Below are positions 42,278 to 50,753 of a stretch of 64,000 nucleotides of DNA, piece by piece. This DNA is from Nocardioides sp. SLBN-35 (GTDB lineage Bacteria; Actinomycetota; Actinomycetes; Propionibacteriales; Nocardioidaceae). Made by a program: the position numbers and the translations under genes. How positions within the stretch are numbered: the first letter of the stretch is position 1; every line of letters begins with the position of its first letter. Where the stretch lies: contig NZ_VFNU01000001.1 in assembly GCF_006715725.1 (NCBI RefSeq), forward strand, positions 1,488,001-1,552,000. Direction: 5' to 3'. The notes below the pieces were generated by a model. It saw only the letters and a program-made list of their open reading frames with translations, did not search any database and had not been told where the DNA came from.

Positions 42278-43545
42278 GGACGTTGCTCCATGCCGCCGCG
42301 GCCGGCGTGATCGCCCTGAGCGCCGTGGCCGCGGGTGCCACCACGGCCACCGCCGTGGACAGCCCGGACCTGCCGGGCACCCTGCTCTACGTCAAGGGGT
42401 ACGACGTGTACGCGGCGCACCCCGACGGCACCGGGGAGCGCCGGCTCACCACCGACGGCACCGCGACATCGCCGTACCGCTCGCCGACGGGTGACGACCA
42501 CGGCCGGGTCGTCGCCGTGCGCGGTCCCCTGATCCACCGGATGACCATCACCGGCAGCCCGCTCAACACCATCGACCCGCCGAACCTCTTCGACGTGTGG
42601 GGCAACCCGCTCGGCCCCGACCTGGACACGGCGGCCGTCTCGCCCGACGGCACCAAGATCGCCTATTCCTACGAGGGCACCGTCTGCCAGTGGGTCTGTG
42701 GTCCGGTCTGGGCCACCGCGATCACCGCTGCCGACCATCTCAGCGCACCGAGCGACAACAGCCAGGCCAGCGAGGACAACCCGAGCTGGGTGACCGACTC
42801 CCGGCTGATCCTCAACGACAGCGGCGAGCTCGGTGTCGACCTCCTGGACCTGGGCAAGAAGCCGGCGAGGGACTGGTTCCACGAGGGGACCAGCCCTACG
42901 GCCGTGCAGCTCAGCGAGCCGGTCACCTCCCGCGACGGCACCATGCTGGCGCTGGTGCGCGGCGGGGGCGCCGGGGCACATGTCGCGACGTACCGGCTCG
43001 GGGGTGACATCCGCACGGACACGACGCCGGTGGAGCCGACGCGGGTGTGCGTCAACGATCCGGTCGCGGGTCAGGGCAGTCCCGCCTTCGCGCCCGACGG
43101 CAGCGCGCTGGCGTGGTCGCAGCCCGACGGCGTCTGGGTCGAGCCGGACCCGCTGGACTGCGCGGCCGAGGCGACCCGGGTCGTCGCCGGTGGCACCCAG
43201 GTCTCCTGGACCACGGCGGAGCTGCCCGCCGCGCCCGACCAGCAGCAGGATCCGGGCGGCACGACACCCGTCACCGGGCTCGCGCTGCAGACCGCACCCC
43301 ACCTGGTCGGCAAGGCGCGTGTCGGCAAGGTGCTCAAGGTCAAGGGCGGCGCCTGGTCACCCGCGCCGAGCGTGCTCACCTACCAGTGGCTGCGCAACGG
43401 CAAGCCGATCAAGAAGGCCGCCAAGGCGTCGTACCGGATCACCCGCAAGGACCGCGGCACCCGGATCTCGGTCCGCGTCACCGCCAGCAGCTCCGGCCTC
43501 ACGAGCATGTCGTGGACCAGCCCGAAGGCCAAGGTCAGGCGTTGA
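42274..43545 (+). CDS. Secreted beta-propeller protein with C-terminal Ig-like domain (copy 3)
   Basis: 423 residues, translationally coupled to copy 2 (ATGA). Signal peptide (MRTLLHAAAAGVIALSAVAA, cleaved near ATA). Propeller motifs include LLYVKGYDVYAAHPDGTGE, AVSPDGTKIAYSYEG and PAFAPDGSALAWSQPDGVW. The Ig-like domain (LVGKARVGKVLKVKGGAW, YQWLRNGKPIKKAAKASY) is nearly identical to that of copy 2, while the propellers have diverged, suggesting a shared anchor with different binding faces. Confidence 0.85.
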   Translation: MRTLLHAAAAGVIALSAVAAGATTATAVDSPDLPGTLLYVKGYDVYAAHPDGTGERRLTTDGTATSPYRSPTGDDHGRVVAVRGPLIHRMTITGSPLNTIDPPNLFDVWGNPLGPDLDTAAVSPDGTKIAYSYEGTVCQWVCGPVWATAITAADHLSAPSDNSQASEDNPSWVTDSRLILNDSGELGVDLLDLGKKPARDWFHEGTSPTAVQLSEPVTSRDGTMLALVRGGGAGAHVATYRLGGDIRTDTTPVEPTRVCVNDPVAGQGSPAFAPDGSALAWSQPDGVWVEPDPLDCAAEATRVVAGGTQVSWTTAELPAAPDQQQDPGGTTPVTGLALQTAPHLVGKARVGKVLKVKGGAWSPAPSVLTYQWLRNGKPIKKAAKASYRITRKDRGTRISVRVTASSSGLTSMSWTSPKAKVRR

Positions 43546-43618
43546 GCCTGGACGCGCTGCCGGTGTCGGTGACGCCTCCGGTGTCCCCGATACCGGCGTA
43601 CGGCGACGCGGAACTAGG

Positions 43619-43624
43619 TAGCGT
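43619..43624 (+). promoter_or_regulatory. -10 box of a leaderless promoter for the SARP-receiver regulator
   Basis: TAGCGT, 7 nt before the ATG at 43632. The regulator therefore probably has its own promoter. No CCAG direct repeats are present here, so it does not look autoregulated through the SARP-type boxes. Confidence 0.6.
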
Positions 43625-43631
43625 CGCTCCG

Positions 43632-44888
43632 ATGAGGATGCGCGTGCTGGGCCCGGTGGAGGTCGAGGTCGACGGTCGCCCGCTCGACCTCGGTGCCCCG
43701 AAGCCCCGCCGGCTGCTGGCGGTGCTGGCCCTGCACCGGGGGCGGCCGGTCAGCCCGGAGACGATCGCGGAGGCGCTGTGGGGCGACGAGCCGCCGGCCA
43801 GCCATGCGGTCACGATCCAGGGGTATGTGTCCGGCCTGCGCAAGATCCTCGAGCCCGAGCGGGCCCCGCGCGGGGCCAGCACGGTGATCCAGACCTCGGC
43901 CCTGGGCTACGCCCTGAGGTTGCCTCTCGACGACATCGACGCCGCCCGGCTCGAGGCAGCGGTCAGGTCTGCCGGTGCCACAGCGCGCACCGACCGCGAC
44001 CGGCCCTGGCTGCTCGCGGGCAGTCCGGACCCCGCGGACCTCGCCGCAGCGGCCGAGCTGCTCGACGAGGCACTGGAGGCCTGGCGCGGGGAGCCGTACG
44101 CCGACCTCGTGGACGACCCGGTCATCGCGGTCGAGCGCTCCCGGTTGCACGAGGTGCGTACCGCCGCGGTGGAGATCCGCGAGCTGATCCGGATGCAGCG
44201 CGGCGACGCCGCCGCGGCGGCCCGCCGGCTCGAGGCCGAGGCCGCCGGGCAGCCGCACCGCGAGCGACTCTGGCTCCTGTACGCCGCCGCCCTGGTCCGC
44301 GCCGAGCGCCAGGTCGACGCGCTCGCCGCGCTGCGCCGGCTGCGCGACGCGCTGCGCGACGAGCTCGGCGTGGACGCCAGTCCCGCCGTCGGCGCCCTCG
44401 AGACGGCGATCCTGCAGCAGCGGGTCGCCCCCGGCGCCGCGGCGGAGCCGACGCCGGCGCTGCGCGTCGCGGTCGTCGACGACCACCCGATGTTCCGGAT
44501 GGGCATGACCGGCCTGCTCGGCTCGCTGGACGGGCTGGAGCTGGTCGGCGCCGCCGGCGAGTCGGCCACCGCCCGCAAGCTGGTGTCCCGCGGCGTCGAC
44601 GTCGTGCTGATGGACCTCGACCTGGCGGGGGAGTCCGGCATCGAGCTCACCCGGGAGCTGATGCGCGAGCACCCCGATCTCAAGGTCCTGGTGATGACCA
44701 TGCACGAGGACGACGACCACGTCGCCGGGGCGCTGCACGCCGGCGCGGCGGGCTACCTGCTGAAGTCGGCCGAGGCAGACGACGTGCTGCGGGCGATCCG
44801 CGGTGTCGCTCGCGGTGAGCTGATCATCGGCTCGGCCGTCGCCGGCGCCGCCCGCTCCCGCCTGGCCGGGCCGGGCGACCCGCGATGA
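43632..44888 (+). CDS. Hybrid response regulator: SARP (OmpR-HTH plus BTAD) fused to NarL-type receiver
   Basis: 418 residues. Residues 1-95 form an OmpR-like winged helix (MRVLGPVEVEVDGRPLDLG; RRLLAVLALHRGRPV; GYVSGLRKIL). Residues 100-262 form a bacterial transcriptional activation domain (BTAD), together the SARP architecture. Residues 277-400 are a complete receiver: acidic pair Asp283-Asp284 in VVDDHPMFRMGM, phospho-acceptor Asp328 in VLMDLDLAG, Thr356 and Lys378. The receiver resembles the NarL group, yet the LuxR helix-turn-helix that normally follows is missing; the protein ends soon after the linker. Phosphorylation would thus control a SARP output placed in front of the receiver. 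The kinase gene follows with a 4-nt overlap. Targets are probably the three SARP-type promoters in this block. Confidence 0.9.
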   Translation: MRMRVLGPVEVEVDGRPLDLGAPKPRRLLAVLALHRGRPVSPETIAEALWGDEPPASHAVTIQGYVSGLRKILEPERAPRGASTVIQTSALGYALRLPLDDIDAARLEAAVRSAGATARTDRDRPWLLAGSPDPADLAAAAELLDEALEAWRGEPYADLVDDPVIAVERSRLHEVRTAAVEIRELIRMQRGDAAAAARRLEAEAAGQPHRERLWLLYAAALVRAERQVDALAALRRLRDALRDELGVDASPAVGALETAILQQRVAPGAAAEPTPALRVAVVDDHPMFRMGMTGLLGSLDGLELVGAAGESATARKLVSRGVDVVLMDLDLAGESGIELTRELMREHPDLKVLVMTMHEDDDHVAGALHAGAAGYLLKSAEADDVLRAIRGVARGELIIGSAVAGAARSRLAGPGDPR

Positions 44889-46948
44889 GTCAGCCCCGCG
44901 GGGTGCCCCGGACGGTCGTGGCGTGGCTGGTCGCCGGCGTCGGCTGGCTGATCGCCGCGCTGGCGGTCGTGCTGGTCGTGGTCACCCGACACCGGCCCGA
45001 ACCGCTCGCGGACTGGGTGATGGACCTGGTCGTGGCCGTGGTCTACGGAATCGTGGTCGCGACCATGCTGCCCCGCACCCGCCACCCGGTGGTGTGGATC
45101 CTCGCGGCGGCCGCGTGGGGCTGCGCCCTGGCCGGCTTCGCCGAGGGCTACGGCGCGCTGACGGGCGACTGGCCCGCGCAGGGGCTGGTCTTCTACTCCG
45201 CCTTCTGGGTGTGGATCCCGGGCGTCTACGCGACCGTCGCCGTCGTACCGCTGCTCGTCGTTCCGGGCTGGTCGCGCCGGCGCCTGCCGGTCCTGGTGGC
45301 GGCGCTCGTCGCGACCGCCCTGTCGACCCTGCCCGGCCTGACGCTGGTGGCGCCGGGCCTGCCCGACAACCCGCTCGGGATCGATCAGGCGGGCTGGCAG
45401 TCCTTCCTGCGCGACCTCGCGTCCTGGCCGGACCGGACGGTCGCGGCGATCGGCGCCGCCGAGCTGGTCTGGCTGCTGGTGCGGATCCGGGGCTCGTCGC
45501 GCGTCGAGCGCCGCGGCCTCGGCTGGCTGGCGGCCGGCCACGGCGCCATGGTGCTCGCGCTCGCCATGTTCCTCACCCCGGTCCCGGACGCCTGGGCGGC
45601 CGCGGCCCCCGAGGTCAGCGGCACCGTGCTGCTTCTGGCGCAGGTCTTCTTGCCGGCCGCCCTGCTCGTGCTGGTCCTCGGGCGCCAGCTCTGGGGCGTC
45701 GACGTGACCGTAAACCGGGCGACGCTGTGGACCGTGATGACAGTGACGATCGCGCTGCTCTACCTGCTCCTGGTCGCGGTGAGCACCCGCGTCGTGCCCG
45801 GCGAGTCCGACATCGCCCTCGCCTTCGCCGTCGGACTGGTCGGCCTCGGCTCGGCCCCGCTGCGCCACCTGGTGCAGCGACGGGTCGACCGGCTGGTCTA
45901 CGGCACCGGCGCCGACCCGGCCAGTCTGGTGTCCAGCATGGAGGACTGGAACGGACGCGACATCGAGGGACTGGCCGCCGCGCTGTGCGGCAGCCTGCGG
46001 CTGGCGGACGTGCGGATCGTGGCCGAGCCGGGTGGCGAGGAACCGGCGGCACCCGTCGTCCGCGACCACGACGCCGTCATCGCGCTCACCAGCCGGGGGC
46101 GCCGAGTCGGCCTGCTGGTGGCCAGCCCACGCCCCGGGGAGCGGCTCGACCGCCGTACCCTCGGGATGCTGACCGAGGTCGCCGGACTGGTCGGCATGAC
46201 GATCGACCTGATGCAGTCCGTCCAGGCGCTCACCGCCGCGCGGCGTCGGATGACGAGCATTCGGCACGAGGAGCGCCGGATGCTGCGCCGCGATCTGCAC
46301 GACGGCCTCGGCCCGGCGCTGGCCGGGATCCGGCTCGGGCTGATCGCGGCCCGCGGCATGCGCGACCCCGACGCGTCGGAGGAGATGCTCGACGCCCTGG
46401 AGCGCGAGCTGACCCAGCAGGGCGAGGAGGTACGCCGGCTCAGCCGCTCGCTGGTGCCGCTGGCTCTCGACGACGGCGACCTGGCGACCGCGCTGGGTGC
46501 ACTTGCCGACCGCTTCACGGCCGACGGGCTGGTGGTCCGGGTGGCGGTCGACGGCGACGTGACGCTGGAGCCCCCGGTCCAGGTCGCGGTCTACCAGATG
46601 GCGAGCGAGGCGCTGCTCAACGTGCGTCGCCACGCGAGGGCCACGCGCTGCGACGTCGTGCTACGCCGGCGGGCCGACGGAGACATCGTCTTCTCCGTCG
46701 CCGACGACGGCATCGGCATGGGGCAGGGCACGGTCGACGGGATCGGCCTGCGCTCCATGCGCGAGCGAGCCCAGGAGCTCGGCGGGGTGCTCCGGCTGAC
46801 GTCTGGCTCGGGGACGGGATCGGGGACCGGCAGCCGGATCGAGCTGCGGCTGCCGGCCCCCGCGGCCGAGGCGGCCCCGGACTCGGGCTCAGCCGAAGAT
46901 CTCAGCTTCTCGCCGCGCGAAGCCACGGCGCGAGCTGGCCAGCAGTAG
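44885..46948 (+). CDS. Membrane sensor histidine kinase (HisKA_3, NarX/DesK type)
   Basis: 687 residues. About eight N-terminal membrane helices (1-330) have no large external loop, suggesting sensing in or near the membrane. A GAF-like region (about 350-440) follows, then HisKA_3 with the phospho-accepting His472 in RRDLHDGLGPALAGIRLGL, and an HATPase domain with EALLNVRRHA (N box), DDGIGMG and GIGLRSMRERAQELGG. The ATG overlaps the stop of the response regulator (ATGA). Its 3' end overlaps the convergent hemerythrin-like gene by 60 bp, where the C-terminal tail has low complexity. Confidence 0.9.
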   Translation: MSQPRGVPRTVVAWLVAGVGWLIAALAVVLVVVTRHRPEPLADWVMDLVVAVVYGIVVATMLPRTRHPVVWILAAAAWGCALAGFAEGYGALTGDWPAQGLVFYSAFWVWIPGVYATVAVVPLLVVPGWSRRRLPVLVAALVATALSTLPGLTLVAPGLPDNPLGIDQAGWQSFLRDLASWPDRTVAAIGAAELVWLLVRIRGSSRVERRGLGWLAAGHGAMVLALAMFLTPVPDAWAAAAPEVSGTVLLLAQVFLPAALLVLVLGRQLWGVDVTVNRATLWTVMTVTIALLYLLLVAVSTRVVPGESDIALAFAVGLVGLGSAPLRHLVQRRVDRLVYGTGADPASLVSSMEDWNGRDIEGLAAALCGSLRLADVRIVAEPGGEEPAAPVVRDHDAVIALTSRGRRVGLLVASPRPGERLDRRTLGMLTEVAGLVGMTIDLMQSVQALTAARRRMTSIRHEERRMLRRDLHDGLGPALAGIRLGLIAARGMRDPDASEEMLDALERELTQQGEEVRRLSRSLVPLALDDGDLATALGALADRFTADGLVVRVAVDGDVTLEPPVQVAVYQMASEALLNVRRHARATRCDVVLRRRADGDIVFSVADDGIGMGQGTVDGIGLRSMRERAQELGGVLRLTSGSGTGSGTGSRIELRLPAPAAEAAPDSGSAEDLSFSPREATARAGQQ

Positions 46949-47599
46949 CCTCATCGGCGGTCCGCCGATCGCGGCGACCCGGGCGGCCGCGCTCTCGTCG
47001 AGGTCCTTGAAGATCCACGGCAGGAACCGACGAGCGTGACCGACCGACGGCCGGCCGCGGAACCGGTCACGCTCGATCACCTCCCACTCCTCGCCCGGCA
47101 CATAGCGCTGCAGGATCGGCACCGCCGCGGACTCCTCGTGGCCCAGGTGCTCGTCGAGGGCCCGTTCCAGGTCGGCGAGGTCGGCGAGCAGGTCGGAGCG
47201 CAGGTCGCCCAGGCGGTCGGCCCCGCCGTCGCGCGACAGCGCCGAGAAGCCCGCATCGCAGGAGGTCAGCAGCGGATCGAGCGTGGTGTGCTCGTTCTCC
47301 ATCTCGTCGAGCACCCGCAGGCTGTCGACGTCGTCGTCGGCCCGCGCGCGCTCGGCGAGCAGCGGCCAGAGGATCTCGTCCTCCTTGGTGTGGTGGGCGT
47401 GGAGCTCGGCGGTGAACAGGCGCCACCGCTCCGCCAGCCGCCGCCAGGCGGCCCGATCCTCGACCGGAACGCGGGGCGCGACCTCGCGGAAGTCACGGAG
47501 GTCGCGGCGAAAGGCGTGGTGCAGCACGTACATCATCGTCATGTCGGCGGGGCCGGGTGGGGCGGCGGCCTGGCCGGGCAGCAGGATCTGGTCGGTCAT
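46889..47599 (-). CDS. Hemerythrin-like HHE domain protein
   Basis: 236 residues with a hemerythrin HHE four-helix domain. Candidate diiron ligands are in VLHHAFRRDLRD, LHAHHTKEDEILWPLL, MENEHTTLDPLL and LDEHLGHEESAAVPIL. The last 70 residues form a helical extension seen in actinobacterial members. Such proteins bind O2, NO or sense redox state through a diiron site. AAAGAGGA precedes the ATG. Its promoter, on the minus strand at 47651-47692, carries the same repeat layout as the SARP-type promoters of the block, which ties it to the adjacent two-component system. Confidence 0.88.
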   Translation of the reverse strand: MTDQILLPGQAAAPPGPADMTMMYVLHHAFRRDLRDFREVAPRVPVEDRAAWRRLAERWRLFTAELHAHHTKEDEILWPLLAERARADDDVDSLRVLDEMENEHTTLDPLLTSCDAGFSALSRDGGADRLGDLRSDLLADLADLERALDEHLGHEESAAVPILQRYVPGEEWEVIERDRFRGRPSVGHARRFLPWIFKDLDESAAARVAAIGGPPMRLLLASSRRGFARREAEIFG

Positions 47600-47650
47600 C
47601 GGCGTCCTCTTTCACAGCGGTCTCACGTGGCACGTTCGTGCGTGGCACCC

Positions 47651-47692
47651 ACTCTCGGGCCGGTGGCTTGAGCGCCGCTGGCGACCGACTGG
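47651..47692 (-). promoter_or_regulatory. SARP-type promoter of the hemerythrin-like gene
   Basis: Read on the minus strand: CCAGTC (47692-47687), CCAGCG (47681-47676) and the weaker CAAGCC (47670-47665), at 11-bp period. The last ends 8 bp before GAGAGT (47656-47651), the -10 box. The start codon is about 50 bp further. The spacing is identical to the promoters at 38177 and 39614, though the third repeat is degenerate. Confidence 0.6.
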
Positions 47693-47771
47693 ACCCCGCC
47701 ACCCGACGGAAGGGCGCGCTCCGGTGTGCCTCGATGGCGCCCTCGGACCGCACGTCTGAGACCCTGACCCC

Positions 47772-48818
47772 GTGACCGCCCCTCTGCACGACAGCGCACT
47801 CCTCAAGGCAGCCCGCGGCGAGAAGGTGCCGCACACCCCGGTCTGGTTCATGCGCCAGGCCGGCCGCTCGCTGCCGGAGTACCTCAAGGTGCGCGAGGGC
47901 GTCGCCATGCTCGACTCCTGCATGAACGCGGAGCTGATCACCGAGATCACGCTGCAGCCCGTGCGGCGGTACGGCGTGGACGCGGCCATCTTCTTCTCCG
48001 ACATCGTGCTGCCGCTCAAGGCCGTCGGCGTCGACCTCGACATCGTGCCCGGCGTCGGCCCGGTCGTCGCCGCGCCGGTGCGCACGCTTGCCGATGTGGA
48101 GTCGATCCCGGACCTCACGCCCGAGCAGATCCCCTACGTCACGCAGGCCGTCCAGAACCTCGTCGCCGAGCTGGCCTCGGTCAACGGGGGCACCCCGCTG
48201 ATCGGGTTCGCGGGCGCGCCGTTCACCGTGGCGTCGTACCTCGTCGAGGGCGGGCCCTCCAAGGAGCACGCCAAGACCAAGGCGCTCATGTTCGGCGCCC
48301 CCGACGTGTGGGACGCGCTGATGCGCAAGATCGCCGACGTCTCCGCGGTCTTCCTCGAGACCCAGGTCGCGGCGGGCGCCTCGGCGGTCCAGCTGTTCGA
48401 CTCCTGGGCCGGTGCACTGACGCCCGACGACTACGTCCGGTTCGTGCAGCCCCACTCCGCCCGCGTGCTCGAGCGGGTCGGTGAGCTCGGTGTGCCCCGC
48501 ATCCACTTCGGCGTCGGTACGACGAACCTGCTCGACCTGATGGGCGAGGCCGGTGCCGACGTGGTCGGCGTCGACTGGCGCACCCCGCTCGACCGGGCGA
48601 TCCCCGTCGTCGGCGACCGCTCGGTGCAGGGCAACCTCGACCCGACGCTGGTGTTCGCGCCGACCGAGGTGATGACCGAGCGCGCCGCCGCCGTCATCGA
48701 GGCCGGCCGCGCCGCCCGCGGCCACATCTTCAACCTCGGCCACGGCGTCATCCCCAGCACCGACCCCGACCAGCTCGCGCGGCTCACGGAGTTCGTGCAG
48801 TCCTACCCGCTGGCCTGA
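47772..48818 (+). CDS. hemE: Uroporphyrinogen decarboxylase HemE
   Basis: 348 residues. The N-terminal signature [12 protein letters not shown] is present with its catalytic Arg, as is [13 protein letters not shown]. It decarboxylates the four acetate side chains of uroporphyrinogen III to give coproporphyrinogen III, a cytoplasmic step of heme synthesis. The GTG at 47772 is 6 nt after GACCCT, an NANNNT -10 box, so the message may be leaderless. Usual neighbours such as hemY and hemQ are not seen downstream, where a flavin electron-transfer operon begins. Confidence 0.95.
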   Translation: MTAPLHDSALLKAARGEKVPHTPVWFMRQAGRSLPEYLKVREGVAMLDSCMNAELITEITLQPVRRYGVDAAIFFSDIVLPLKAVGVDLDIVPGVGPVVAAPVRTLADVESIPDLTPEQIPYVTQAVQNLVAELASVNGGTPLIGFAGAPFTVASYLVEGGPSKEHAKTKALMFGAPDVWDALMRKIADVSAVFLETQVAAGASAVQLFDSWAGALTPDDYVRFVQPHSARVLERVGELGVPRIHFGVGTTNLLDLMGEAGADVVGVDWRTPLDRAIPVVGDRSVQGNLDPTLVFAPTEVMTERAAAVIEAGRAARGHIFNLGHGVIPSTDPDQLARLTEFVQSYPLA

Positions 48819-48834
48819 GCAGGCTGAGCCTGCT
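48818..48834 (+). terminator. Short hairpin at the end of hemE
   Basis: AGCAGGC-TGA-GCCTGCT, a perfect 7-bp stem with 3-nt loop beginning at the last base of the hemE stop codon. It is a plausible but modest terminator. Confidence 0.45.
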
Positions 48835-48924
48835 GCGCTTCACAGGGAGCGCACAGACCGGGGACAGGCGGCACCCACGACGCGGCCGAACACTGGTGGT
48901 CACCGACGACCTCCGGAGGACCCC

Positions 48925-50331
48925 GTGACCGAGCAGAACCTCGCGCCCCGCGCCACCTTGCCGCCGGTCGCGGCCCGCCCCGCTGCGGCGGCACGCGCCG
49001 AGACCGTCCGGGTCGGCGCGGCTGGGGCCCTCGCGGCGGGCCTCGCACTGCCGGCGTACTGGTGGCTGCGCGACGGCGGCCCGAGCATGATCGTCGGCCC
49101 GGGCTCCGCGCTCACCGCGCTCGGTCAGCTCAGCGGCTTGGCCGGCTCGGTGCTGCTTCTCGCCCAGGTGCTGCTGATGGCCCGGCTGCCCGTGCTGGAG
49201 CGTGCGTTCGGCCAGGACCGGCTGGCCGGGCTGCACCGGATCGTCGGCTTCACGTCCTTCTCGCTGGTGCTGGTGCACGTCCTCACCGTGACGTGGGGGT
49301 ACGCCGCCGGCTCGCTCTCCGCGACGCCGGGGATGCTCTGGACGCTGACCTGGGACTACCCGGGCATGCTGCTCGCCGCGGCCGGCACCCTGTGCCTGGT
49401 CATGGTCGTCGTGACCAGCATCCGCGCCGCGCGCCGCCGGCTGCGCTACGAGTCCTGGCACCTGCTGCACCTCTACGCCTACCTCGGCGTGGGCCTCGCG
49501 CTGCCCCACCAGCTGTGGACCGGGCAACAGCTCACCACGTCACCCGCCCGCACCGTCTTCTGGTGGACCGCATGGGGCGCGGCGGCCGGCGCCGTCCTCG
49601 TCTGGCGGGTCCTGCTCCCGCTCGCAGTCAACCTGCGGCACCGGGTCCGGGTGGCCTCGGTGGTCCCCGAGGCGCCCGGCGTCTGGTCGGTGCACCTGAC
49701 CGGGCGGCGCCTCGACCTGCTCCGCGCCGAGCCCGGCCAGTTCCTGCTGTGGCGCTTCCTCGACGCCCCCGGCCGGTCCCGCGCCCACCCCTACTCCCTC
49801 TCCGCAGTCCCGGACGGCCGCAGCCTTCGGATCACCGTCGCCGCGGCCGGCGACGACAGCGGTCGGGTCGCGATGCTGCGCCCGGGCAGCCGGGTCCTCC
49901 TCGAGGGCCCGTACGGGCGGCTCACCCCTCGCGCCCGCGAGGCCCGCAAGGTCGCGTTCATCGGAGCGGGAGTCGGCATGGCGCCGCTGCGTGCGCTCGC
50001 CGAGGGGATGGCGTTCGCCCCGGGTGAGGCGGTGTACGTCGAGCGGTACCGCACAGCGCCGCTGTTCGCGGCCGAGGTCGACCGGCTCGCCCGGGAGCGC
50101 GGACTGCAGCTGCTGCGCCTGCCGGGCGCCCGCCGTGCCTCGGACTCCTGGTTGCCCGTCCTGTCCCGGCCGGTCGACGACGTGTCCGCGCTGCGGGGCT
50201 GGGTGCCGGACATCCACGAGCGCGACGTCTACGTCTGCGGGCCGCCGGGATGGTCCGAGCTCGTCCGGGCGACGCTCGTCGCCGCCGGGGTGCCGGACCG
50301 GCACCTCCACGTCGAGGAGTTCGGGTGGTGA
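48925..50331 (+). CDS. Ferric-reductase-like membrane flavoprotein with FNR-type NAD(P)H domain
   Basis: 468 residues; GGAGGA precedes the GTG. The first half has about six membrane helices of the ferric reductase-like family with paired His ligands for two hemes (LHRIVGFTSFSLVLVH; HLLHLYAYLGVGLALPHQ). The second half is an FNR-like module: FAD-binding HPYSLSAVP, and NAD(P)-binding GAGVGMAPLRALAEG and VYVCGPPGW. It should carry electrons from cytoplasmic NAD(P)H to the outside. The next two genes, an FMN-binding protein and ApbE, overlap it, so the three form one electron-transfer unit. Confidence 0.9.
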   Translation: MTEQNLAPRATLPPVAARPAAAARAETVRVGAAGALAAGLALPAYWWLRDGGPSMIVGPGSALTALGQLSGLAGSVLLLAQVLLMARLPVLERAFGQDRLAGLHRIVGFTSFSLVLVHVLTVTWGYAAGSLSATPGMLWTLTWDYPGMLLAAAGTLCLVMVVVTSIRAARRRLRYESWHLLHLYAYLGVGLALPHQLWTGQQLTTSPARTVFWWTAWGAAAGAVLVWRVLLPLAVNLRHRVRVASVVPEAPGVWSVHLTGRRLDLLRAEPGQFLLWRFLDAPGRSRAHPYSLSAVPDGRSLRITVAAAGDDSGRVAMLRPGSRVLLEGPYGRLTPRAREARKVAFIGAGVGMAPLRALAEGMAFAPGEAVYVERYRTAPLFAAEVDRLARERGLQLLRLPGARRASDSWLPVLSRPVDDVSALRGWVPDIHERDVYVCGPPGWSELVRATLVAAGVPDRHLHVEEFGW

Positions 50332-50753
50332 GCGGCATGCGACGCATCGCGCTGTGGTTCGCGGGGACCGTGTCGGTCGTCGTCCTGCTGTTCAGCCACC
50401 AGACCTCGACCGGTGGCGGTGCGGCCCTCGTCACCGGAAGCAGCACCATCACCGGCACCATCACCGGCAGCGGCTCCGGCAGCACCGTCACCGGCGACGT
50501 CGCCCAGACCCGCTGGGGACCGGTCCAGGTCGCGCTCTCCGTCGACGGCGGGACGATCACCGCCGTCCAGGTGCCGCAGTACCCCGACGGCAATGGTCAC
50601 GACCAGGAGATCAACAGCCGGGCCCTGCCGGTCCTCGTCCGGGAGACCCTCGCCGCGCAGAGCGCCTCGATCGACATGGTCAGCGGCGCCACGGTGACGA
50701 GCACCGGCTACCGGCAGTCGCTGCAGAGTGCGCTCGACAAGGCCGGGCTGTGA
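50328..50753 (+). CDS. Extracytoplasmic FMN-binding domain protein
   Basis: 141 residues; the GTG overlaps the previous stop. One N-terminal membrane helix (about 5-24), a Ser/Thr/Gly linker (STITGTITGSGSGS), then an FMN_bind domain like that of NqrC/RnfG. The flavinylation motif is VSGATVTSTGY (SGAT with Thr as probable FMN attachment site). ApbE, which attaches FMN to such threonines, is encoded next. It would accept electrons from the membrane flavoprotein. Confidence 0.9.
   Translation: MSGMRRIALWFAGTVSVVVLLFSHQTSTGGGAALVTGSSTITGTITGSGSGSTVTGDVAQTRWGPVQVALSVDGGTITAVQVPQYPDGNGHDQEINSRALPVLVRETLAAQSASIDMVSGATVTSTGYRQSLQSALDKAGL

Noticed and set aside
43632..44888. Pathway-specific antibiotic regulator (classical SARP)
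   Set aside because: No biosynthetic cluster is nearby and the receiver plus kinase show it is a two-component regulator.
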